14,680 nucleotides of DNA, taken from positions 1-14,680 of the forward strand of contig DRQV01000167.1 of the NCBI GenBank assembly GCA_011371325.1, written 5' to 3'. The number at the start of each line of letters is the position of its first letter. Within the stretch, counting starts at the first letter, position 1. The stretch comes from Thioploca sp. (GTDB lineage Bacteria > Pseudomonadota > Gammaproteobacteria > Beggiatoales > Beggiatoaceae). Below are positions 1 to 6,694 of this stretch, piece by piece. The notes beneath the pieces were generated by a model. That model was not told the DNA's origin and did no database searches. It saw nothing but the letters and a program-made list of their open reading frames with translations. Position numbers and translations under genes: made by a program.

Positions 1-112
1 ACCAATTAAATAGGGTTTCTCGTACTCGATTTGGAGTTGGGCGTAGTTCAGGTTTTTCTAAAACTGATAGTTTATAACCTCGCCATTGACCTGCTATAAT
101 ACGTATTTTCAT
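1..112 (-). CDS. rsmD: RsmD, 16S rRNA guanine-966 N2-methyltransferase, N-terminal fragment
   Basis: The minus strand opens an ATG at 112 and stays open to the window edge, giving 37 residues of an N-terminus beginning MKIRIIAGQWRGYKL and continuing through LRPTPNRVRETLFNW. This matches the well-known RsmD N-terminus (RIIGGQWRGRKL, then LRPTTDRVRETLFNW in E. coli). RsmD is the SAM-dependent enzyme that methylates G966 of 16S rRNA during 30S assembly. The Rossmann fold and NPPY catalytic motif lie outside the window. The start is 8 nt after the glmU stop on the same strand, so the two are probably co-transcribed. No clear Shine-Dalgarno is visible, so translation may rely on coupling to glmU. 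The gene is cut by the window edge and is not truncated biologically as far as can be seen. Confidence 0.9.
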   Translation of the reverse strand, partial: MKIRIIAGQWRGYKLSVLEKPELRPTPNRVRETLFNW

Positions 113-120
113 TATAAAAG

Positions 121-1476
121 CTATTTTTTGTTGGGACGTTGCCAACCAATAATACTCTTTTGCTTAGCACGACTCAAAGTTAGACTGTCTGCTGTAACAT
201 CTGTAGTAATAGTAGAACCAGCCCCAATAGTTGCTCCTGTTTCTACAGTTACTGGTGCAATTAATTGAGTATCTGAACCTATAAATACCTCATCTTTTAT
301 GATAGTTTTATGTTTTTTAGCACCATCATAATTACATGTAATAGTTCCAGCTCCCACATTTACATTTTTACCAATTTCACTATCTCCAATATAACTTAAA
401 TGATTGATCTTGGAATTATTAGCCACTGTAGATTTTTTAACTTCCACAAAATTACCAATATGTACCCGTTCAGCTAATTTAGTTTCTGGACGCAAACGAG
501 CAAAAGGACCTATTTTACAACCAGCTCCAATAACAACATTTTCAATTACGCAATTACTTAATATCTCAACATCATCGGCAATTTCAGCATTTTTTATTAC
601 AGTATTTGAACCAATTTTTACCCTATTACCAATCGATATTTTACCAGCTAAAATTACGTTAATATCAATGTTAGTATCATAACCAATTTGAACTGTACCA
701 CGTATATCTAACCTATTTGGGTCTTGTATTGTAACCCCAGCTAACATTAAGTTGTTTACTTGTTGTAATTGATAATAACGTTCTAAATTTGCCAATTGTA
801 GCCGATTATTAACTCCCATTACTTCGTATATATTGTTAACTATATTAGTATGAATGGGTTGCTTGTCCACAACTGCCATAGCCACAATATCGGTTAAATA
901 ATATTCCTCTTGAGAATTATTATTATCTAGTTTAGTCAACCAATTACGCAAATTATTAGCTTGAGTGGCAAGTATTCCAGTATTTATTTCTTGAATAGAT
1001 TTTATTTCGTCATTTGCATCTTTTTCTTCCACAATACTTGTAACTTGATTTTTATCATCGCGTACAATTCGGCCATAACCAGTTGGATTATTTAGTTTAG
1101 CTGTTAGTATATTAAGTCCATTTGTCTGTGAAAATAAAGTTTTTAAAGTTATAGAATTAATTAATGGTACATCTCCATATAATACTAATACCATATTATC
1201 GTTTGCAATATTTGGTATAGCTTGTGCGACAGCATGACCAGTGCCTAACTGTTGCTCTTGTTTCACCCACTGTACTGGTAAATTAATAAGACTATTACGC
1301 ACTTGCTCTCCTCCATGGCCATAAACTACCTGAATAGTTTCCGGTGCTAAAGTCAGAGCAGTATCAATAACGTGTTGCAGTAAAGGTTTATCTGCCAAAC
1401 AATGTAAAACTTTGGGTAAATCAGAATTCATACGTTTACCAAGTCCAGCAGCTAGTATAATAATGGAAAGTTTCAT
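121..1476 (-). CDS. glmU: GlmU, bifunctional GlcNAc-1-P uridyltransferase / GlcN-1-P acetyltransferase
   Basis: This cytoplasmic enzyme makes UDP-GlcNAc for peptidoglycan and LPS: its C-terminal domain acetylates glucosamine-1-phosphate and its N-terminal domain adds the uridylyl group. The 451 residues are close to the 456 of E. coli GlmU. The N-terminal pyrophosphorylase signature LAAGLGKRM is at 8-16, followed by DLPKVLH at 19-25, QQLGTGHAV at 75-83 and the metal-binding YGDVPL at 100-105. From about residue 250 the sequence is a left-handed beta-helix of hexapeptide repeats. Residues corresponding to the E. coli acetyltransferase site are present with an offset of about 4: R329, K347, H359, Y362 and N373 (in NVNVGAGTITCNYDG). 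The domain order is intact with no missing key residue. rsmD follows closely. The start ATG at 1476 has only a weak ribosome site. Confidence 0.97.
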   Translation of the reverse strand: MKLSIIILAAGLGKRMNSDLPKVLHCLADKPLLQHVIDTALTLAPETIQVVYGHGGEQVRNSLINLPVQWVKQEQQLGTGHAVAQAIPNIANDNMVLVLYGDVPLINSITLKTLFSQTNGLNILTAKLNNPTGYGRIVRDDKNQVTSIVEEKDANDEIKSIQEINTGILATQANNLRNWLTKLDNNNSQEEYYLTDIVAMAVVDKQPIHTNIVNNIYEVMGVNNRLQLANLERYYQLQQVNNLMLAGVTIQDPNRLDIRGTVQIGYDTNIDINVILAGKISIGNRVKIGSNTVIKNAEIADDVEILSNCVIENVVIGAGCKIGPFARLRPETKLAERVHIGNFVEVKKSTVANNSKINHLSYIGDSEIGKNVNVGAGTITCNYDGAKKHKTIIKDEVFIGSDTQLIAPVTVETGATIGAGSTITTDVTADSLTLSRAKQKSIIGWQRPNKK

Positions 1477-1505
1477 ATATTTACCAATTTTTGGATTTAA
1501 TTTAA

Positions 1506-1535
1506 GAATTAGAAATTGCTATACAATATTTTCGC
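1506..1535. repeat. Short dispersed AT-rich dyad, copy A
   Basis: The stretch contains AATTGCTATACAAT (1514-1527), an imperfect dyad with ATTG and CAAT arms, preceded by GAATT and followed by TTTTCGC. A close relative lies at 6648-6668 (AATTGCTATATACAATT followed by TCGC), also between genes. Two similar copies in non-coding DNA suggest a small dispersed repeat or a shared binding site. With only two clear copies in the window this is tentative. Confidence 0.4.
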
Positions 1536-1634
1536 CAATATAAGAACTTATTGTTTCAGGAGTAAGGTACGATTTCCCGAAATAACTATATATAATTACG
1601 AAGGTATTAGCTATAGTCTCTAATTAGTAATTAC

Positions 1635-1663
1635 TTGAAAATAAAACTAAGCTACATTATACT
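1635..1663 (+). promoter_or_regulatory. Predicted sigma70-type promoter for the gspM-gspE pair
   Basis: TTGAAA at 1635-1640 and TATACT at 1658-1663 are separated by exactly 17 nt; each differs from the sigma70 consensus at one position. Transcription would start near 1670, giving a leader of about 27 nt before the GTG at 1697. It is the best-scoring promoter-like pair found by eye in the 220-nt divergent region 1477-1696, whose glmU-facing side showed no comparable pair. Confidence 0.55.
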
Positions 1664-1696
1664 AACATATGTTTATAAAACTATAACTTAAATCCA

Positions 1697-2251
1697 GTGA
1701 CAGCTAACGAAAAACGTCTTATTCGCATTGCCTTAATTATGTTTATTGGTTATATATTACCATTTCAATTTGCACCGATAGCTATTGATTTTTATCAAAA
1801 TTATTATGATTCAATTGAAAGTTTGCATCAAAATATTGAGCGTTATGAAAAACTTGGTGAACGCGAAGAATATTGGGAAAAAGAAAATAAACGTGCAAAA
1901 CAAGAACTTGATAAAGTTAAATCCGGTATTTTACCAGGTGATAATTATGAACTAATAGGCACTAAAATGCAGGGATTAGTGAAAAAATTAGCTAAGAGTA
2001 CTAATATTACTTTTAAATCATTGGTCGCACCAGAATTGGCTCAAATTGATAACTGGATATTAGTGACTCAAATTATGCAATTTGAATCTAACTCCTTTAC
2101 TTTAATGAATTTTTTAAAATCTATAGATAATAATAAAGTCAATTTAATAGTGGTTAATTTGGATATACGCAGTAATAATGATAAATTAACTGGCACGATT
2201 AAAATAACAGGTTTTAGTAGAGTTTTAGCTGAAGAAGAGGAACAATTATGA
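1697..2251 (+). CDS. GspM/PilO-like inner-membrane component of a type II secretion or pilus system
   Basis: This 184-residue protein has a short cytoplasmic N-terminus, one membrane helix at about 8-27, a charged, probably coiled-coil stretch at about 35-78, and a small alpha/beta domain at about 80-176. That is the architecture of GspM and PilO, bitopic proteins that help tether the cytoplasmic ATPase platform. The LPGDNYELIGTKMQGLVKKL segment at 79-98 resembles the GspM-b/PilO family where the periplasmic domain begins. The last bases overlap the next gene by 4 nt (ATGA), and that gene encodes GspE, which supports the assignment. The start is a GTG at 1697: the frame has a stop at 1676-1678 and no ATG before residue 15, which would remove part of the membrane helix. 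No Shine-Dalgarno precedes it. The family call rests on topology, one motif and context, so it is moderate. Confidence 0.65.
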   Translation: MTANEKRLIRIALIMFIGYILPFQFAPIAIDFYQNYYDSIESLHQNIERYEKLGEREEYWEKENKRAKQELDKVKSGILPGDNYELIGTKMQGLVKKLAKSTNITFKSLVAPELAQIDNWILVTQIMQFESNSFTLMNFLKSIDNNKVNLIVVNLDIRSNNDKLTGTIKITGFSRVLAEEEEQL

Positions 2252-3696
2252 ACGAATTAACTTTACCTCTTTTTACTCAATTAATGTCTAAAAAAAATAT
2301 TGCTCCAGTTGAGAGTTTTCCTGACAATCCATGTTTGATGTTCTCAGATTTACCAAAAATAGAAGACCGAGCTAAGATTCGATTTATTTTAGGTTATGAT
2401 GTTCGTTTTGAAAAGAGTAATGAAGATCATGTTGCCCGTTTAATCAAATTTTGGCGAGCTAAATTAGCCCCAGAATTAGAAGGAACTGCTGATGGTATAG
2501 AACAATTAGATGACGAATATTTACAAGATTTAGCCTCTGATGCACCAATTATTAGAATGGTTAATCATTTGATGGAGCGTTCTTTAGATTTGAGTGCTAG
2601 TGATATTCATTTTGAACCAGAAGAAAAATATTTAAAAGTTCGTTGTCGGGTTGATGGAGTTATGGTTAATTTGGAGAATTTACCAGCTTCAGTTATCGCT
2701 GCGGTATCTTCTAGGGTAAAATTGATGGCTCGTTTAGATATTGGGGAAAAACGTTTGCCGCAAGATGGACGTATCCAATATCAAATGGGTGAACGTTCTT
2801 TAGATATGCGAGTTTCTACCTTACCAGGAATTCATGGTGAATCTATCGTATTGCGAATTTTAGATCGTAGCGATATTCAAGTAGACCTAGAACAATTAGG
2901 TATGCCACCAGATGTACTTAAATCTTATAACCGAGTCATTCAACAGCCACATGGCATAGTATTAGTTACTGGGCCAACTGGTAGTGGCAAAACTACCTCT
3001 TTATACGCAACTTTAGAAAAAATCAATACTGGTCAACAGAAAACTATAACTATCGAAGACCCGGTAGAATATCAACTAGAAGGAATTACCCAAATCCATG
3101 TTAATGCTAAGATTGGTTTATCATTTTCAGCTGGATTACGATCGATTGTGCGGCAAGACCCGGATATAATTATGGTGGGTGAAATTCGAGATCGGGAAAC
3201 TGCTGAAATATCTATAGAATCAGCATTAACCGGCCATTTAGTATTTTCAACTTTACACACTAATGACTCTGCCGGAGCGATCACTCGTTTGCAAGATATG
3301 GGAATAGATAGCTATCTCATCAGTTCTAGTATTATTGGGGTAATGGCTCAACGTTTGGTGCGTAAAATTTGTGTCCATTGTGCTGATTTTGAAATGCTTA
3401 CCGATGAAGAAGCCAATTTGTTAGAGATTGATCCGATACAATTTCCACAAATTCGGCGTGGAACCGGTTGTGAACGTTGTGGTAGTACTGGTTATCGTGG
3501 TCGTGTAGGATTATACGAACTATTAATAATGTCTGATGGTATTCGGCAAGTGATTGGAGCTGGTGGAGATGCCAGTGCAATCCGTAATCAAGGAATTAAA
3601 GAAGGATTGCGAACTTTACGCAAAGATGCGATGGAAAAACTGTTCCAAGGTATAACTACTCCAGAAGAAATTGTACGAGTCACTAAGGCTAACTAA
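2248..3696 (+). CDS. gspE: GspE-type secretion ATPase (type II secretion / type IV pilus assembly family)
   Basis: This cytoplasmic hexameric ATPase powers pseudopilus assembly in type II secretion. At 482 residues it is near the usual ~500. Visible motifs are Walker A GPTGSGKTT at 242-250, the Asp box TIEDPVEY at 268-275, Walker B in RQDPDIIMVGEIRD at 302-315, and the His box TGHLVFSTLHTNDS at 328-341. A four-cysteine metal-binding C-terminal element follows (CVHC at 375-378, CERC at 408-411), typical of GspE and PilB and absent from PilT. The N-terminal region is short (about 100 residues before APIIRMVNHL), which fits GspE better than the longer PilB. An AGAGGA ribosome site sits at about 2236-2241. 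Its upstream partner overlaps by 4 nt. No GspF, pseudopilin or secretin follows, because the next gene is convergent. PilB remains a less likely alternative. Confidence 0.9.
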   Translation: MNELTLPLFTQLMSKKNIAPVESFPDNPCLMFSDLPKIEDRAKIRFILGYDVRFEKSNEDHVARLIKFWRAKLAPELEGTADGIEQLDDEYLQDLASDAPIIRMVNHLMERSLDLSASDIHFEPEEKYLKVRCRVDGVMVNLENLPASVIAAVSSRVKLMARLDIGEKRLPQDGRIQYQMGERSLDMRVSTLPGIHGESIVLRILDRSDIQVDLEQLGMPPDVLKSYNRVIQQPHGIVLVTGPTGSGKTTSLYATLEKINTGQQKTITIEDPVEYQLEGITQIHVNAKIGLSFSAGLRSIVRQDPDIIMVGEIRDRETAEISIESALTGHLVFSTLHTNDSAGAITRLQDMGIDSYLISSSIIGVMAQRLVRKICVHCADFEMLTDEEANLLEIDPIQFPQIRRGTGCERCGSTGYRGRVGLYELLIMSDGIRQVIGAGGDASAIRNQGIKEGLRTLRKDAMEKLFQGITTPEEIVRVTKAN

Positions 3697-3772
3697 AAAA
3701 TAAGGTAAGGAAAAATTTTATCTGAAACCTCTTAAACGATATAATAATTTTTAGAGGTAATTTGGTTAGCCT
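3686..3772. terminator. Possible bidirectional terminator between convergent gspE and tamA
   Basis: Only 74 nt separate the two convergent stop codons. AGGCTAAC (3686-3693) at the end of gspE is an exact inverted copy of GTTAGCCT (3765-3772) at the end of tamA. Inside lies a smaller stem, ACCTCT (3727-3732) with AGAGGT (3753-3758), extendable by AAA/TTT past one mismatch. The loops are large and AT-rich, so a working terminator is plausible but not clear-cut. Confidence 0.35.
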
Positions 3773-5528
3773 ATAAATCAGGGCCAATGGTAATATGTAA
3801 TCTAACTGGTGTGGTATCTTCACTTAAAGCAGCAGCGACATCAATCCGGATTAAACCCACTGGTGATTGCCAACGAACTCCTATTCCTGCTCCATGTTTC
3901 ATCGTTTCAGTAACATCGTTATAAGCATTACCAACATCATAAAAAAATGCTAAACTCCAATCTTTTATAATCTTATGTTCATATTCAACACTACCAACTA
4001 ATAAATTTTTGCCACCAACTACTTGACCTTCTATATTCTTTGGCCCTAATGCCTGATAGTCATAACCACGTACACTACGGTCTCCACCAGCAAAAAATCG
4101 GATAGATGGTGGCAATTCACGGAAATCCCCATCTAAGATAGATACAAAACTATTGCCCATTTCTCCACGTAGAATTATCCGACTATTTTTAAATAATTTA
4201 TGGATAAATTTACCATCTAAACGAGTTTGTAATACCGAAGTGTTAGAACCTAAGCCATCCATTGCTCCACGCACATTCAAACCAATTTTATAACCCTTTA
4301 GGGTATAAACTCGATTATCTGCTTTAATATAAGTCCAATTTACATTTGGCATTAGTAACTTAGCATGACCAGTTTCACTACCAACTGCAAATCTTTCATC
4401 TCGATATTCTAAACCAATGACTTCGCTTAATTTGGTTCCAAATATATCCCGAGTATGATGTTTGCTAATACCAAGCAACAAAACTTCACTTTCACTGATA
4501 TCTGTATTTTCATTCCGATAACCAGCAGTTATATCCAAAAAACTATCCAGTGTATTAAGCGGTATAGTATAACGATTGGTCATGCTTTGTCTTATTTCAG
4601 ATAGTTCTAGTTTGGATGAAAAACGATGGCCATAGCGATTAAAATAACGTCGTTCCCAACCTAAACTACCTCGCATTCCAGTATCAGTACCATAACCGAT
4701 GCCAGCCGTATATTTATTAGGTTTACGAGGAGTTAATGCAATATCTACTGGTAATTGTAAATTTTTATCAGCTTTGGTACGATTTACATTGATATCAGCA
4801 GTGGCAAAATAATCGCTACCGATTAAATTATTTTTAAGAGCTATAGCCTTACTACCAACATAAAAATCTCCCGCTTTAAAACTCAAATATCGTTGTAAAA
4901 ATTCTTCATCAAATAGCTTTTGCTTAAAAGTAATGTCTCCAAATCGATAACGTTGTTTAGTATCAACTTCTAATTCAATTTTAGCTGTGTAAGCATCTTT
5001 ATCAATATATATATTATGTTTAGTAATGACAGTGTCAAAATAACCTCTTTCTTCAGCAAAACTACTGATTAATTGTTTAGCTTTTTCATAATTACTATGA
5101 ACCAAAGTATCACCAACCTTAACAGGAAAATTAGCCAACATTTTTGCTAAAATACTATCTTCCTTAGCATCACCATTAATATTTATCTCAACTGTTTCAA
5201 TTTTTAAAGGCTCGCCCAATTCAATTACATATTTTGCTTGCCATAAAGTATAATCCGTTTGTTTAGATTCAATTAATTCAGCTGTAATAATTTTAGCTCG
5301 ATAATAACCAAATGGTTGTAAAGCTTGTTCTATTTCTTCTGGAGCTTGTTTGTGTAATCGTTTAACTCTACGAGCAGATAGCCGTGAACGTTGTTCTTCA
5401 ATACTCAAATAAGCTTTTACATTATCTAATATTTCACCTTCCACCCCTTCAATCGTTACTTCTATTTTATCAACAGCTAATAAAATTCCACTGAAAGTTA
5501 ATAATATTAAAGTAAATATGGCCTTCAT
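3771..5528 (-). CDS. tamA: TamA, Omp85-family outer-membrane assembly protein
   Basis: TamA is an outer-membrane Omp85 protein that, with the periplasm-spanning TamB, helps assemble outer-membrane proteins and supports envelope lipid homeostasis. The 585 residues compare with 577 in E. coli. A signal peptide covers about residues 1-18 (hydrophobic core AIFTLILLTFSGILL). Three POTRA-like modules follow at about 21-105, 107-188 and 190-266. The rest is a 16-strand-type barrel beginning with KYTAGIGYGTDTG. The diagnostic GGDRSVRGYDYQALGP is at 481-496, with the VRGY motif at 486-489, and the protein ends IGPDL, close to the IGLGPEL of E. coli TamA. The start ATG shares one base with the stop of the upstream nuclease-like gene (TAATG), so translation is probably coupled. 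tamB, normally directly downstream, is absent: the next gene is convergent. Confidence 0.92.
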   Translation of the reverse strand: MKAIFTLILLTFSGILLAVDKIEVTIEGVEGEILDNVKAYLSIEEQRSRLSARRVKRLHKQAPEEIEQALQPFGYYRAKIITAELIESKQTDYTLWQAKYVIELGEPLKIETVEININGDAKEDSILAKMLANFPVKVGDTLVHSNYEKAKQLISSFAEERGYFDTVITKHNIYIDKDAYTAKIELEVDTKQRYRFGDITFKQKLFDEEFLQRYLSFKAGDFYVGSKAIALKNNLIGSDYFATADINVNRTKADKNLQLPVDIALTPRKPNKYTAGIGYGTDTGMRGSLGWERRYFNRYGHRFSSKLELSEIRQSMTNRYTIPLNTLDSFLDITAGYRNENTDISESEVLLLGISKHHTRDIFGTKLSEVIGLEYRDERFAVGSETGHAKLLMPNVNWTYIKADNRVYTLKGYKIGLNVRGAMDGLGSNTSVLQTRLDGKFIHKLFKNSRIILRGEMGNSFVSILDGDFRELPPSIRFFAGGDRSVRGYDYQALGPKNIEGQVVGGKNLLVGSVEYEHKIIKDWSLAFFYDVGNAYNDVTETMKHGAGIGVRWQSPVGLIRIDVAAALSEDTTPVRLHITIGPDL

Positions 5529-6505
5529 TATTTATCCGTTATAGGAGTATTTGTTAATAGTGTTGATATTTGTTTAATAAAATTTTTTTCATTAACAAAA
5601 GTAATATCAAACATGTTAGTCAAACCTTGAATTTGTTCATCACTTAAATCTAATACCAACATAAAAAAATTTTGTTTATCCATTTTTAATCTTTTACAAA
5701 TTTTAGTATATTTATCAATAAAAGATCGAAATTCACCTGATTTACATTCTACAAATATTGGTATATTATTTATCAAAAAGAATATATCCAACTCATTAAT
5801 ATCCTTGTTAGAAAAATTAATTTTAAAACTCCTTAAACCAGCATAATCAAGCTTATATCTATGACATAAAGCTAATATTTCCATAAAAACAAACCATTCC
5901 AACCATTCTCCATTAAAAAAACTAACTATTGGTTGTGCAGTTTGCAAATTTAAATGAATCAAATTTTTTTTCCTATTAAAAAAACATTTAGCAACAAAAG
6001 CATATTCGTAAAGTTCTTCACAAAATTCCCTAATAAGGTTAGCTTCTTTGTCATAATTAGATAAATCTAATGTAACATGAGTATAACCTTTCCTTTGAAT
6101 ATATTTGATTTTATCAGTTACAATTCTTAACGTACCATAATTTTTACCTAATTTTACCGCTATTTCATCAAAAAAACCAGTAGTATCAATAGCTTTTTTA
6201 TTTATATCTAGTTGAATATTTTTACTTTTAAACCAATTTAAAATAGGTTGATATTGTTTCTTTTCCGTCATAGCTGTTGTATTAAAAATATCTATATCGG
6301 AAGTATTGGTTGTAGTAGATTTAGGTTTTAGACTAAGTAATTCATTTTTTACATTAGAATACTGTTTTAATACATCTTTAATAAAAAAAATAGTGTCGTA
6401 TACTGGCATAATTGTTTGACAAACTGGACATTTAACCTTTTTACCAATATGTTGATTAGGCACTTCTCGTAAGTATCTACATTTATTGCATCTAAAAACA
6501 GCCAT
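5528..6505 (-). CDS. Zinc-ribbon protein with a predicted Card1-like PD-(D/E)XK nuclease domain
   Basis: This is a 325-residue soluble protein of unknown role. Residues 6-29 form a treble CxxC zinc ribbon (C6, C9, C26, C29), followed by PVYDT. A low-complexity Thr/Ser linker lies at about 60-80, then an unassigned alpha/beta region at about 85-190. The C-terminal part carries the marks of the Card1/DUF1887 nuclease fold: NGEWLEWFVF at 198-207 (E203), NELD at 237-240 (D240) on one strand and VECKSG at 252-257 (E253, K255) on the next, i.e. an E...D...ExK site. Card1-family proteins usually carry an N-terminal CARF sensor domain. No recognisable CARF is seen here, and the zinc ribbon takes the N-terminal position. 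I chose ATG 6505 over the in-frame ATG at 6565 because AGGAG lies 7 nt upstream and the 20 extra residues look like translated leader. The gene overlaps tamA by one base. The fold call is moderate and the function is open. Confidence 0.7.
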   Translation of the reverse strand: MAVFRCNKCRYLREVPNQHIGKKVKCPVCQTIMPVYDTIFFIKDVLKQYSNVKNELLSLKPKSTTTNTSDIDIFNTTAMTEKKQYQPILNWFKSKNIQLDINKKAIDTTGFFDEIAVKLGKNYGTLRIVTDKIKYIQRKGYTHVTLDLSNYDKEANLIREFCEELYEYAFVAKCFFNRKKNLIHLNLQTAQPIVSFFNGEWLEWFVFMEILALCHRYKLDYAGLRSFKINFSNKDINELDIFFLINNIPIFVECKSGEFRSFIDKYTKICKRLKMDKQNFFMLVLDLSDEQIQGLTNMFDITFVNEKNFIKQISTLLTNTPITDK

Positions 6506-6512
6506 ATAAATT

Positions 6513-6518
6513 CTCCTT
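6513..6518 (-). promoter_or_regulatory. Ribosome binding site deciding the nuclease-like gene start
   Basis: On the minus strand AAGGAG is read at 6518-6513, 7 nt before the ATG at 6505. It is one of the strongest Shine-Dalgarno sites in the window and makes the internal ATG the likely start, ahead of the upstream in-frame ATG at 6565. Confidence 0.75.
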
Positions 6519-6606
6519 TTTATATATGTAATTAATATATTTTGATTATTTATAGTATATCCCAATTAGATAGATTGCACTAAATATTAGATAAGTAATT
6601 TATTTT

Positions 6607-6646
6607 GAATTACATTCATAAATTGAGAATTACATTCATAAATTGA
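6607..6646. repeat. Two exact tandem copies of a 20-bp unit
   Basis: GAATTACATTCATAAATTGA occurs at 6607-6626 and again at 6627-6646, followed by a further GAATT. The pair lies in the 189-nt gap between the kinase stop and the nuclease-like gene, and runs straight into the dispersed dyad at 6648. It looks like a recent tandem duplication within a repeat-prone intergenic region. Confidence 0.9.
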
Positions 6647-6647
6647 G

Positions 6648-6668
6648 AATTGCTATATACAATTTCGC
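6648..6668. repeat. Short dispersed AT-rich dyad, copy B
   Basis: AATTGCTATATACAATT (6648-6664) is a near-palindrome with AATTG and CAATT arms, followed by TCGC. It resembles copy A at 1514-1535, differing by a TA insertion in the centre and ATT after the right arm. Both copies are intergenic and in the same orientation on the plus strand. A repeat element or protein-binding site are both possible. Confidence 0.4.
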
Positions 6669-6694
6669 ATAAAAACCATTTTTTAGATGAGATT

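Noticed and set aside
404..682. An open frame of 92 codons on the plus strand inside glmU
   Set aside because: It is opposite a clearly functional gene with all its motifs, and its translation resembles no known protein.
1477..1600. A promoter for glmU on the minus strand
   Set aside because: The best pair found (TTACTC, 17 nt, TATATT) has a -35 matching consensus only at its first two bases, so it was not listed.
5935..6250. Possible CARF domain in the middle of the nuclease-like protein, which would make it a standard Card1
   Set aside because: No recognisable CARF motif or Rossmann-like pattern was seen; the region is left unassigned until a profile search is done.
6506..6565. An upstream in-frame ATG at 6565 that would extend the nuclease-like protein by 20 residues
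   Set aside because: The added residues look like translated AT-rich leader, while the ATG at 6505 has AAGGAG 7 nt upstream and is followed at once by the zinc ribbon.
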